DNA from: Acidobacteriota bacterium
GTDB taxonomy: Bacteria; Acidobacteriota; UBA6911; RPQK01; JAPXNP01
Assembly: GCA_030614585.1 (NCBI GenBank)
Contig: JAUWTT010000030.1
Coordinates: 1-15,601 of the forward strand
DNA: 15,601 nt
Reading direction: 5' to 3'
Shown here: piece after piece, positions 7,622-15,383 of the stretch
Numbering within the stretch: the first letter of the stretch is position 1
How the letters are laid out: every line of letters starts with the position of its first letter
Notes under the pieces: model-generated
Seen by the model: the letters and a program-made list of their open reading frames with translations, nothing else
Databases searched by the model: none
Told to the model about the DNA's origin: nothing
Translations under genes and position numbers: made by a program

Positions 7622-9838
7622 TCACTTCTTCCTGACACGGAGCAGGAGACTCTTCTCAAATGCCTTTCGGATCACGGGCTCCGTACCAGAGATCTCTCCG
7701 AGCTCTGCCCCTTGGATATAGTCGAGCACCTGGTACATGCTGTCAGGATCCAAGCCACGCAATTCGATCGGCTTATTCCGAGGCCACACATCTGCAAAGA
7801 TCCCGTAGAACAAGTCGTCGCCTTTTCTTACAACGTGAATCTCTGGTTTGTCGAAGGCCAAGTCATAGAGATTTACGTACTCGCCACTGGCAAGACCCAA
7901 CTCCCGGTACCGCTCGACTCCAGTCTTCCAAGTCCTTTCCTGGGACGAGTCGAGGTCGGTGTAGAAAGTCGTCATTTGAGCACCGGTTCCCAGAGTCAGA
8001 GAAAAATCCTCAGGGATAGAATATCCATCCCATTCATCAAGCGGGACCTGGTATGCGTCCCCCACACAGAAGATGCCTCCCCGGATGGCTTTTTCAGCCT
8101 TGATGCGCCTTCTTGCTTGAACACGGCTGATCGGGTCCGAAGCACCGGCAATATGGTAATAAGGCATATTGTATGGGGAATGAGGCATCGCGCAGATACA
8201 TACTTCCAGCCAGGGGTCTGGGTTGAGCTCGTGGGAGACACGATAGATGCGTTCGAAGACACTGGGGAGGGATCTAAAGGAGTCCAGTGGTGAGGAATGC
8301 CTGTGGCGCTCGTTAAAGCAGGGAGGAATTGAGCCCAGACCAACTGTATCCAGGTAGACACCATCGAATCCCCAACGTGAGAGGAATCGATGCAAGAGAG
8401 CCTCGACATGTTTCAAGGCCGGTTCATGGGCCGGACAGAGCTGATACAAGTCGCGAGAATCTTTCGGGTACGATCCGTCTCGCGCCTGAACCAACAGATC
8501 GGGACGCTCTTTGGCCAATTCGCTCTCGACACTCACTCCAAGGGGATACCACCACAGGTTCGTCTTGAAGCCGTCTGCATGGAGCCGATCGACAAAGGCA
8601 ATGATATCCTTTTCTCCTCCTGGAAACTTCCCCTGCACGCGACTGACGTTCCAGTCTCCGTAGTGATCAAACCAACCATCGTCTAAGTTGGCGATCGAGA
8701 TGCCAATTTTTCGCAGCGTAGGCAGTGCATCGAATATCTGATCTCGGGAGAAGTCCAGGCCGAAGCCCCAACTCTTCCAGTAAGGCTCGTATGCGGAAGG
8801 AGGGGAAGAGCTGGGGATGGCAACGCCTCGACTGCGAAGCAAATTACCGTACGTCTTGAGAGCATCGAAGAAATCGAGGTGATGAAAGATAACCGCATTT
8901 AGAACCGTCCGGTAGCTTTCTCCCGGCTTTAAGAGCTGCATCTGGCCCAGCTCAGGATCCGGTTTCTCAAGGATTGCAGCCTCCACCTTTCCATCATTTC
9001 GCACGGTAACGGGGAGCGACAGCCACTCCGGTTGCTTCTCCAGATGAGCGAGGGCGACACCCATTTCCGGACTCCAGAGGTCAATGAACGGCATCCCCCC
9101 TCCCTCTCCTTCTTCACCGCTGATATCTCCTACACCCTGAAAGTTGGACTGATTAAACCCAGGGCGGAGACGTACCAAGCTGTAGTCCTTTCCCCAGGCA
9201 TAGGAACCTCCCTGGTAGGAGGCAAAATCGTACGACTGTGCGGTCGGCTCTGCAAGCTGCCGATCCAGCAGGAGCCGCTGGGTGTACACTGCATCGATTC
9301 TCTGGGTCCCATCCCCTTCATTTGTGTAGCTGGTCTGAAAGACAGCGCTGTCTGGAAAACTGCTCGGCAACAAGACCCGCACCGTCTTTGCCAAACGGAC
9401 ATTACCCTTGGCCCATCGACCGATAACGGTGCAAGCCATCGCTCGTCCAAATTCCGGATCGTTGACCTCCTCCACCGTGGATCGACTCTCATCAAGCTGG
9501 AAATCAAAAACGTCATCACCATTCACTCGTACTCCCATCTGCACTTCGGGACTGTACGCGATGATCCCCCCACCGGGGTGCCCCTTCCAGGAAATACTGC
9601 AGTGCAGCTGGTCGTCAAACGCCACCTGTATCCGGGCTGACTCGACCTGAACCGACGGGAGGACGATGGTTGCTCGGAGGAGTATCAAGAGAACAACGAA
9701 AACGAACTGGTTCCAGGTGAAGATACGCCGGGAAAGGCGCGGGCGCGTCAAGCTGTCCCAGTCGATTTCCTCGGCTTCCGTGGCCAGGACTGGTATGCTC
9801 GGAACGATTCCACTTATTCGTTCGGGTTTCTGAATCAC
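7622..9838 (-). CDS. membrane-anchored clan GH-D glycosidase, GH36-like (alpha-galactosidase type)
   Basis: Probable retaining alpha-glycosidase of 738 residues. After about 40 polar residues there is one hydrophobic segment (about 41-63), then a beta-sandwich-like N-terminal domain (about 68-320), a (beta/alpha)8 barrel (about 350-630) and a small C-terminal beta domain. Barrel motifs match clan GH-D: LDDGWF (385-390), predicted nucleophile Asp497 in GVYLDTVG, and predicted acid/base Asp568 in ASDPISR. Exact specificity is open; alpha-galactosidase is the best family-level guess. The start is a GTG at 9838 with GGGGGA about 8 bases upstream. If translation began instead at the TTG for residue 30, the hydrophobic stretch would look like an ordinary signal peptide. 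It is 67 bases downstream of the ATPase gene and probably belonged to the carbohydrate locus to the right. Confidence 0.82.
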   Translation of the reverse strand: MIQKPERISGIVPSIPVLATEAEEIDWDSLTRPRLSRRIFTWNQFVFVVLLILLRATIVLPSVQVESARIQVAFDDQLHCSISWKGHPGGGIIAYSPEVQMGVRVNGDDVFDFQLDESRSTVEEVNDPEFGRAMACTVIGRWAKGNVRLAKTVRVLLPSSFPDSAVFQTSYTNEGDGTQRIDAVYTQRLLLDRQLAEPTAQSYDFASYQGGSYAWGKDYSLVRLRPGFNQSNFQGVGDISGEEGEGGGMPFIDLWSPEMGVALAHLEKQPEWLSLPVTVRNDGKVEAAILEKPDPELGQMQLLKPGESYRTVLNAVIFHHLDFFDALKTYGNLLRSRGVAIPSSSPPSAYEPYWKSWGFGLDFSRDQIFDALPTLRKIGISIANLDDGWFDHYGDWNVSRVQGKFPGGEKDIIAFVDRLHADGFKTNLWWYPLGVSVESELAKERPDLLVQARDGSYPKDSRDLYQLCPAHEPALKHVEALLHRFLSRWGFDGVYLDTVGLGSIPPCFNERHRHSSPLDSFRSLPSVFERIYRVSHELNPDPWLEVCICAMPHSPYNMPYYHIAGASDPISRVQARRRIKAEKAIRGGIFCVGDAYQVPLDEWDGYSIPEDFSLTLGTGAQMTTFYTDLDSSQERTWKTGVERYRELGLASGEYVNLYDLAFDKPEIHVVRKGDDLFYGIFADVWPRNKPIELRGLDPDSMYQVLDYIQGAELGEISGTEPVIRKAFEKSLLLRVRKK

Positions 9839-9905
9839 TTGTAATTCCCCCGGCTATTGAGCGTCTGCCTGATTCTATCAGAGCGGCTCACGATCGGTTT
9901 GATGG

Positions 9906-11081
9906 TCATCGGAGGATGCTGGACACGTCATGCCATGAGACAAGTTGCGCCTGTGATCGCTGCTGTGATTCTTCCCCACCATAGATAACATGGTTTTCAA
10001 TGCTTGATGGCAAACCCGTGTTTTCCAATCTCCCTGGCAGATATTGAAAATGTCTAAAAAAATCGGATGATGCAGTGGCTCCGGATTTGATCTCGATGGC
10101 GTGCAGGCAGTCACCCCGATCAATGAGCAGATCGATCTCAGGGCCACGGCTTTCACGATAATGGAACATATTCGGCTGCTCACCGCGATGGGCCTGGGCC
10201 TTGTAGAGTTCGGAAACCACCCAGCTCTCGAAAATTGCCCCACGTAGTGGGTGGTGTCTCAATTGCGCGGGTTCATGGATACCCAGCAAGTAGCACACCA
10301 GTCCGCTGTCGAAGAAGTGCAATTTCGGAGCTTTAACGACCTGTTTGCGGATATTGCTATGCCAGGCGGGCAGGCGATGGATGATGTAGCTGGTTTCCAT
10401 AATGGAAAGCCATGCACGAGCCGTGTTGTGGGATATCCCGGCGTCGTTACCGAGTGATGAGAGGTTGATTTCCTGGGCAGTGCGTCCTGCGCAGAGTTTA
10501 AGAAAACCCGAGAAAGCCAGCAGATCGCCGACATTGATAACCTGGCGCACGTCGCGTTGGACGTAGGTCAGGGCGTAGTCCGCCAACCATTGGTGTGCTG
10601 GAATGTTACGGTCGTAGATTCTGGGATAAGCGCCTTGCCAGAGAGTGGAATACAGATCATCCGGAGCATTGGGGAAGGCGCCAAGTTCCTCAAGATCAGG
10701 GGGTAACAGTGCAAGTACGCCGCAGCGTCCGGCAAGAGACTGGGTGACGGCTTGTGTCAGGCCAAAGTGCTGGGAACCGGTTAATATGAATCGCCCTGGC
10801 TCGGGTTCTGCATCGACGTCGGCTTGAAGGTAATTCAGTAGTTCAGGAACCTGCTGGATCTCATCAATGACAGCACCCCCGTGATATTCGGCCAGAAACC
10901 CGCGTGGGTCACTGTGGGCAAAATCCCGGGTATCCAGAGATTCCAGTGAAACATAGGTTTTGTCTGGGAATGTGGCTTGACACAAGGTTGTTTTCCCGGA
11001 TTGTCGTGGGCCAGTAATGACCACAACGGGGTAGCAAGCGGCGAGTTCGCGTAGTTTGGGCTCCAGTTTTCGGGAGATCAT
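9906..11081 (-). CDS. AAA-type ATPase with DUF4143 domain
   Basis: Member of the widespread AAA_14/DUF4143 family, 391 residues. The N-terminal ATPase domain has Walker A GPRQSGKTT (24-32), Walker B AVIDEIQQVPEL (70-81) and the sensor-like FILTGSQ (98-104). The DUF4143 part (about 170-385) ends with a PD-(D/E)XK-like pattern, EIDLLID followed by AIEIKSG. The biological role of the family is unclear. Members are scattered between strains, often among mobile or accessory genes. Most relatives begin MISRKLEPKL or similar, so the ATG at 11081 is preferred over the TTG at 11117 that lengthens the frame by 12 codons; neither has a good ribosome site. An AT-rich stretch with an inverted repeat (11128-11150) lies upstream. 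Its isolation between a broken aminotransferase gene and the glycosidase gene suggests later arrival. Confidence 0.9.
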   Translation of the reverse strand: MISRKLEPKLRELAACYPVVVITGPRQSGKTTLCQATFPDKTYVSLESLDTRDFAHSDPRGFLAEYHGGAVIDEIQQVPELLNYLQADVDAEPEPGRFILTGSQHFGLTQAVTQSLAGRCGVLALLPPDLEELGAFPNAPDDLYSTLWQGAYPRIYDRNIPAHQWLADYALTYVQRDVRQVINVGDLLAFSGFLKLCAGRTAQEINLSSLGNDAGISHNTARAWLSIMETSYIIHRLPAWHSNIRKQVVKAPKLHFFDSGLVCYLLGIHEPAQLRHHPLRGAIFESWVVSELYKAQAHRGEQPNMFHYRESRGPEIDLLIDRGDCLHAIEIKSGATASSDFFRHFQYLPGRLENTGLPSSIENHVIYGGEESQQRSQAQLVSWHDVSSILR

Positions 11082-11127
11082 AAGAGACAGCTTAGAATGA
11101 CATTCATTATGTATCAATTGAATTTAC

Positions 11128-11150
11128 AATTAATGATTTTTCGATTAATT
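11128..11150. promoter_or_regulatory. AT-rich inverted repeat upstream of the ATPase gene
   Basis: AATTAAT (11128-11134) and ATTAATT (11144-11150) form a perfect 7-bp inverted repeat with a 9-base spacer. It lies about 47 bases upstream of the ATPase ATG, in a strikingly AT-rich stretch (11100-11160) compared with its surroundings. It may be part of the ATPase promoter or an operator. No convincing -35/-10 pair with standard spacing was found. Confidence 0.3.
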
Positions 11151-11218
11151 CGAATATTCCAGCAAGGCGTAGCCTCATGACGCTGATTCTATTCGATCAT
11201 GAAAACGGGCGCGATAAA

Positions 11219-11407
11219 TCAGGCGCCTGTGGCCAAGGCGTATTTCGCTCCACAATAGTGGGCAAGCTCTTTCTCCAGAGTATAGACTTTGTGTCGATAG
11301 CTGGGATCCTCCAGGTCGCCGTAACGAAACAGGTGGCCTGATTCCATCACGTCCATGACTTCTTGCAGCTCTTCTTTTCCAATCAGGTCATTGCCGGGTC
11401 CGGGCAT
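11219..11407 (-). pseudogene. DegT/DnrJ/EryC1/StrS aminotransferase, 5' fragment
   Basis: Only the first ~61 codons of a PLP-dependent sugar-aminotransferase-like protein remain; family members usually have about 350-420 residues. The fragment starts MPGPGNDLIGKEEL, continues with SGHLFRYG and KVYTLEKELAHYCGAKYALATG, and stops right where the family continues into its small-residue motif before the PLP site. The ATG at 11407 is supported by GGAG 6 bases upstream and lies 35 bases after the symporter stop, so it was the next gene of the same operon. The TGA at 11219-11221 and the unrelated sequence beyond it show a truncation rather than a point mutation; no C-terminal remnant was found on the other side of the ATPase gene. 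Confidence 0.75.
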
Positions 11408-11442
11408 TTTATTCTCCAGTGGCCATAACGCCTTGCTCCTGC

Positions 11443-11678
11443 TTACCAGAATAGAGCGTAAATAATCGTGAATAGGAGGGTGAGGATCGAAAACCAGAAG
11501 CCCACCCGCCTCCATAATGGATATCCATCCCGGGTCTCCTCCTCGGGAAGTTTCAGCATCTCGGGATGCCAGATCGTCGTCTCGATCTGTTCAGGTAACG
11601 GCGCCTTGGTGAACCGACTGTGATGACGATTAGCAGGTAGAGTACGAAAACTCCGATCTCAACAGTTGTGAGCTTCAC
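11443..11678 (-). pseudogene. sodium/solute symporter (SSS family), large internal deletion
   Basis: The two ends of an SSS transporter are joined out of frame. From GTG 11678, which has AGGAAAGG just upstream, the first 22 codons read KLTTVEIGVFVLYLLIVITVG, the usual first membrane helix. From about 11619 another frame reads SRFTKAPLPEQIETTIWHPE, then a polar stretch and a final helix ending YALFW before TAA (11443-11445). That pattern, including the IWHP motif and a last helix at the very C-terminus, is typical of SSS tails. About 80 codons remain of some 500-600. The breakpoint lies near 11610-11622. The original start context and order (GH3 gene 88 bases upstream, aminotransferase 35 bases downstream) are preserved, so this was an uptake gene of the glycoside operon. 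Confidence 0.7.
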
Positions 11679-11766
11679 TCAACCTTTCCTCTTGTTCTTC
11701 TGTCGCTAGTGACAACAGCTTCACCCACCTCACTCCCGGGCCCTCACCCAGCACCGATTCCAGCCA

Positions 11767-14124
11767 CTAACGGACGGTAAATTCACTGGTCAAACGAGTG
11801 TCTTCAGATGAACTTCCAACCATAATCCTGAACCGGCCCGGTTCGACCACTCGTTCCAAATGGCGATCGTAAAGAAAAAGATGCCTTGGCGTAAGTTCAA
11901 AGGTCACGGCCTTTGTCTCACCCGGATCGAGACCGACCTTCTTAAAGCCTCTCAGTTGCTTGACCGGTGTCGAGACCGTGGCGATGACATCTTCGACATA
12001 GAGTTGAACCACTTCTTTACCGTATCGACTGCCGGAGTTACGGATTTCTGCACTAATCGTAAGGGTTCCCCCACGACCGACTTCGGCCGCACTGAGTCGG
12101 AGATTTGTGTAATTAAAACTTGTATAACTCAGCCCATGACCAAATGGGTAGAGGGGGGTCGGATCCATGTCGGCGTAGGCCCTCCCCCAACCTTCAGTGA
12201 TCCAATAACGTTTTGACTTCTTGTGGTTGTAGTAGACAGGCAATTGACCCACATGCCTCGGAATCGTCACACTCAGTTTTCCACTGGGATTCACTTCGCC
12301 GAAGAGAATCTCTGCGATTGCCTGGCCACCCTTCTCGCCCGGAATCCAGGCTTCGATGAGGGCTGGAACATGTTCGGCAATGTACCGGGTGGACAGAGGA
12401 CGGCCGTTGATCAAAATGACAACGGTCGGTGTGCCGCTCTCGACGACTTCTCTTACCAGTTCCTGCTGTCGTCCGGTCAAGTCGAGGTCTGCAACATCGT
12501 AGCCCTCTCCGCTGGTACCGATTGCCTGACCATCTTCATCCTCAGCCTGCCACTCGTTTTCCCCGAGAACTACAATTGCGATATCAGCTGCCGCTGCTGC
12601 TTCTCTCGCCTCCTGTATTTCGTCATAGTCGGTCTCAGTTACATCACATCCCTTGACGTAGGTGACCTTCGTGGATGAGGAGACCGCGTTCAGGATCCCG
12701 TCGAGTACGGTCGTAACCTCCTGAAGGACCGAGTTAGAGACATAATCTCCAAGCTGGTTGCGGTCATTGTCGGCGTTGGGACCGATAACTGCGATTGACT
12801 TCAGCGTGTTCTTCAGAGGAAGCAGGCCCCCTTCATTCCTCAGCAAGACGATGCTCTCTCTTGCTGCTTCCAGCGCCAAATCCTGGTGCGCCTGGTTGTG
12901 AACTGTGGTCAGGGCCTTTCCAAGATCAGCATAGGGATGTTCAAAGAGCCCCAATCGAAACTTCTGCTCCAGAATGCGGTGGACCGCCCTATCGATCAAT
13001 GCCATCGATACTGCACCCTCTTTGACGGATTCGATCATGTCCAACATGAACCCGGACTCGTACGAGATCCCCACGTCCAGTCCGGCCTTTAGTGCCAACT
13101 GACCCGCTACTTTCTGAGTTGGAGCCAGGCCCTCATATACCAGAGTCTCAATCCCTCCACCCTCACCCAGCACCAAACCGCGGAAGCCCAGTTCACCTCG
13201 CAGGATGTCGGTCAGTATCCATTCGGAGGCATGGGTAGGGACTCCGTCGATCGCCGGGTAGGTCGCCATCACACCCAATGCGCCTCCCTTCTTGATACCT
13301 GCTTCCCAGGACGGGAGGAAGATCTCTCGCAGCATACGCTCAGAGATCTCCATAGCACCGCGCTCGAGTCCGCCCACCGGCTGACTCTGCCCCGGAAAAT
13401 GACAGAAGCCGGCCACAGTTTTGTCCGGGGCTGAGACATCGTTCCCCTGTACGGCTTCCACGATGACCTCAGCGATGCGAGCACAAAGAAATGGGTCCTC
13501 ACTATAAGCTTCTTCGTTTCGGCCCAGGCGCGGATCGCGGATCGGTTCAATGACGAGTGTGAAGATCTGATGGATGCCGATCGAGCGCGCTTCACGTGCA
13601 GTGGCAGCATAGATTCTCGACAGCAGATCAAGATTCCAAGTGCTACCCAGGGCAGGCCCTTCCGGGTAAATTGTACCCCCGGAACACATTAACCCATGGG
13701 TCCCTTCTTCAGTCTGTAGCAGGGGGATTCCCAACCGAGTTTCCTCGGTCGCGATCTTCTGGAGATCGTTCAAGAAAAGAACTTGCTGCTCTGCGCCTTC
13801 AAGTAGGATCGTGTTGGGCAGAGTAAAGTAACCTCCACTGGGGCCGAGTCCCTCGATCAAGCCTCCCTTTGCGAACTTTTTGACGTTGATCGTCTTTGCG
13901 TCAAGGTCGTCGCCCAGGCCATCTTCGTAGACACAAGGCATGTTCATTTGCCCGACCTTCTCTTCAAGGGTCATACGACTCAGGAGATCTTCCACACGTC
14001 CGGCAGTCGGCCGGCTTGAATCCTGGTATACCGGCTTTCCTACACTGGATTCGGCCAGAACCGTGTGTATCGAGAGGCAAAAGAATGCGGTCAGAATCAG
14101 GCAGGCCGGCTGTTTCATCATCAT
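11767..14124 (-). CDS. secreted glycoside hydrolase family 3 protein with altered active-site motifs
   Basis: GH3 protein of 785 residues with a signal peptide (about 1-24, ending VLAES), an N-terminal barrel (about 40-395), the C-terminal alpha/beta sandwich (about 422-640) and a fibronectin III-like domain (about 688-760). RDPRLGRNEEAYSEDP (196-211) and the FGHGLSYTSF motif (661-670) are classical. Two catalytic-site positions differ from typical beta-glucosidases: the Lys of the KHF motif is Cys (CHFPGQSQP, from 241), and the nucleophile motif SDW/SDY reads GEGGG (320-324), placing Glu321 where Asp is expected. Activity and specificity are therefore uncertain; beta-glucosidase or beta-xylosidase activity is only the family default. 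Three ATG codons in a row (14124, 14121, 14118) follow AAAGG at good spacing. It lies 29 bases after the LacI remnant and is the only intact gene of its old operon. Confidence 0.9.
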   Translation of the reverse strand: MMMKQPACLILTAFFCLSIHTVLAESSVGKPVYQDSSRPTAGRVEDLLSRMTLEEKVGQMNMPCVYEDGLGDDLDAKTINVKKFAKGGLIEGLGPSGGYFTLPNTILLEGAEQQVLFLNDLQKIATEETRLGIPLLQTEEGTHGLMCSGGTIYPEGPALGSTWNLDLLSRIYAATAREARSIGIHQIFTLVIEPIRDPRLGRNEEAYSEDPFLCARIAEVIVEAVQGNDVSAPDKTVAGFCHFPGQSQPVGGLERGAMEISERMLREIFLPSWEAGIKKGGALGVMATYPAIDGVPTHASEWILTDILRGELGFRGLVLGEGGGIETLVYEGLAPTQKVAGQLALKAGLDVGISYESGFMLDMIESVKEGAVSMALIDRAVHRILEQKFRLGLFEHPYADLGKALTTVHNQAHQDLALEAARESIVLLRNEGGLLPLKNTLKSIAVIGPNADNDRNQLGDYVSNSVLQEVTTVLDGILNAVSSSTKVTYVKGCDVTETDYDEIQEAREAAAAADIAIVVLGENEWQAEDEDGQAIGTSGEGYDVADLDLTGRQQELVREVVESGTPTVVILINGRPLSTRYIAEHVPALIEAWIPGEKGGQAIAEILFGEVNPSGKLSVTIPRHVGQLPVYYNHKKSKRYWITEGWGRAYADMDPTPLYPFGHGLSYTSFNYTNLRLSAAEVGRGGTLTISAEIRNSGSRYGKEVVQLYVEDVIATVSTPVKQLRGFKKVGLDPGETKAVTFELTPRHLFLYDRHLERVVEPGRFRIMVGSSSEDTRLTSEFTVR

Positions 14125-14153
14125 TGACAGTCCCTTTCCGTAAACGATCGACT

Positions 14154-14684
14154 TTATGCTGTTTCTCTTCCGACCAATCTCAGACTCAACTGAAGGTTCT
14201 TGTAAGGTAGAACCTGTTTCGAATTGAGACGTTCAATCAGTCTCTCTGCTCCCAGTTTCCCCATCTCGAACTTGCGATAGAAAACTGTCGTCAGGGCCTG
14301 AGGAAGGTAACTGGAGATGTCAATGTCATCAAAGCCGACGATCCCGACTTGTTCAGGAACACTTAGGCCTAGATCTGAGACAGCTCGAAGAACAGCGACG
14401 GCCATTTCGTCATCCCAAACGAAGATACCGACTCTCCTGCCTCCATAGGTAACCTGCCTGGAGGCCGCGGCATAGAAGGTATCCAAGTTCCGTTCAGGAC
14501 ACAAGACCAGATGCAGGTCCCGGTGGGACCGCTTTTGACTGTCGAAAGCACGATAACAGCCATCGACACTTCTTTGAGACTGGACCATGTGCTTGTAGGT
14601 ATAGAGGAAGTAAATCTCCTGATAGCCTCTCTGCAATAGGTGCTCGACGGAATCAGCATCAGAAATTCCATATCAGTCGAAAAA
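14154..14684 (-). pseudogene. LacI-family regulator, C-terminal remnant
   Basis: Effector-binding domain of a LacI/GalR repressor without its DNA-binding N-terminus. Recognisable parts are DSVEHLLQRGYQEIYFL, the sugar-site region VWDDEMAVAVLRAVSDLGL, then PEQVGIVGFDDIDISSYL, LTTVFYRKFEMGKLGAERLIERL and the end RLVGRETA. The frame can be followed past the possible TTG start at 14636 to FFD at 14676-14684, but a TGA (14673-14675) interrupts it just after FFD, where family members often carry a charged residue, so a CGA-to-TGA change is possible. Homology stops near 14690, just before the toxin-antitoxin pair. Placed directly upstream of the GH3 gene on the same strand, it was probably the local sugar-responsive repressor. 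Confidence 0.75.
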
Positions 14685-14724
14685 GGTGAGAGTGCGAAAA
14701 GATTGAAATGAAAAATATGTTACC

Positions 14725-14738
14725 ATGGTCATGACCAT
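14725..14738. promoter_or_regulatory. perfect palindrome upstream of the antitoxin gene (candidate operator)
   Basis: ATGGTCATGACCAT is a perfect 14-bp palindrome, 19 bases before the antitoxin ATG. Phd/YefM-type antitoxins repress their own operon by binding short palindromes at the promoter, so this is a good candidate operator. It also contains an ATG that would open a longer antitoxin frame, but the start at 14758 has the ribosome site. Confidence 0.55.
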
Positions 14739-14757
14739 AGTTATATTAGAGGTGGAC

Positions 14758-14985
14758 ATGAAAGTAGTCAAAGCGTCAGAATTCAAGGCAAAGTGTCTGA
14801 AGTTGATGGATGAGGTGGCTCAGACGGGCGAGCCCATCGTGATCACGAAAAACGGAAAGCCGGTAAGCCGTCTGGTTCCACATTGTTGCATGCCGAAAGA
14901 GCTGTACGGAGCTCTAAAGGGTACAGTCACCGTCTCGGGTGACATCGTTGCTCCTGTGGGAGACACGTGGGAGGTAGAACGTTGA
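14758..14985 (+). CDS. Phd/YefM-family antitoxin
   Basis: Antitoxin of 75 residues that would bind and neutralise the PIN toxin encoded next and repress the pair's promoter. The N-terminal part, MKVVKASEFKAKCLKLMDEV, then GEPIVITKNGKPVSRLVP, is the Phd/YefM DNA-binding fold (VapB-like role). The C-terminal third (about 44-75) is the likely toxin-binding tail. The ATG at 14758 has AGAGGTGG directly upstream and is preferred over the in-frame ATG at 14725, which lies inside the operator-like palindrome. The stop TGA (14983-14985) overlaps the toxin start as TTGA. The pair runs opposite to all other genes of the window, in line with separate acquisition. Confidence 0.93.
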   Translation: MKVVKASEFKAKCLKLMDEVAQTGEPIVITKNGKPVSRLVPHCCMPKELYGALKGTVTVSGDIVAPVGDTWEVER

Positions 14986-15383
14986 TTCTCCTCGACACCC
15001 ATGTGTTAGTTTGGCTGATGGAAGGGGATGCACAGCTGGGCGAAAGCTCGAGGAGCGCCCTGGAGGCGGAAGCCGGCGAAGATGCTCTGGCAGTATCGGC
15101 GATTTTGTTCTGGGAGATTTCGATGCTTCTTGAGAAGGAACGGATCCAACTGGCACTTCCTTCGAACAATTGGAGAATTAAGGTGCTCGGGTTGGGGATC
15201 GAGGAATGCCCGATTAACGGGGAGGTTGGGATCGTCGCAGCACAACTTTCGGCCTTCCACGGTGATCCTGCCGACCGATTAATCGTGGCCACCGCATTGC
15301 TTCGGTCCGCGAGCCTGATGACAGCCGACCAGCGAATCCTGGGCTGGTCCGGGAGACTGCGGTGCCTCGATGCTCGCCTTTGA
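14982..15383 (+). CDS. vapC: PIN-domain ribonuclease toxin (VapC-like)
   Basis: Toxin of 133 residues from the TTG at 14982. PIN acidic residues are all present: Asp5 in LLDTHVLVWL, Glu45 in SAILFWEISML, Asp95 and Asp98 in FHGDPADRLIVATA, and Asp116 in LMTADQRI. They would coordinate Mg or Mn for RNA cleavage; tRNA or rRNA are the usual VapC targets. The frame is open from a GTG at 14967, but GGGAGG (14969-14974) is ideally spaced for the TTG at 14982, giving a one-base-shifted TTGA overlap with the antitoxin stop. This keeps the toxin translationally coupled to its antitoxin. A hairpin overlaps its stop codon. Confidence 0.92.
   Translation: MILLDTHVLVWLMEGDAQLGESSRSALEAEAGEDALAVSAILFWEISMLLEKERIQLALPSNNWRIKVLGLGIEECPINGEVGIVAAQLSAFHGDPADRLIVATALLRSASLMTADQRILGWSGRLRCLDARL

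Larger units (their letters stand above)
9869..11192. mobile_element. possible inserted unit carrying the ATPase gene, bounded by 10-base direct repeats
   Basis: The identical 10-mer CTGATTCTAT occurs at 9869-9878 and 11183-11192, in the gaps on both sides of the DUF4143-type ATPase gene. The right copy lies about 30 bases past the point where the aminotransferase homology stops. This arrangement would fit a target-site duplication. No terminal inverted repeats and no transposase were seen, so the unit is a hypothesis only. Confidence 0.25.

Noticed and set aside
7421..8293. Plus-strand 290-codon open frame
   Set aside because: Most of it lies antisense to the 3' end of the GH36-like gene, without recognisable motifs or a ribosome site.
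9032..9640. Plus-strand 202-codon open frame
   Set aside because: It is fully antisense to the N-terminal domain of the glycosidase gene; composition is as expected for a shadow frame.
11408..11515. Upstream extension of the aminotransferase fragment to an ATG at 11515
   Set aside because: That stretch is the symporter tail in a different frame; the ATG at 11407 has its own ribosome site and matches the family's N-terminus.
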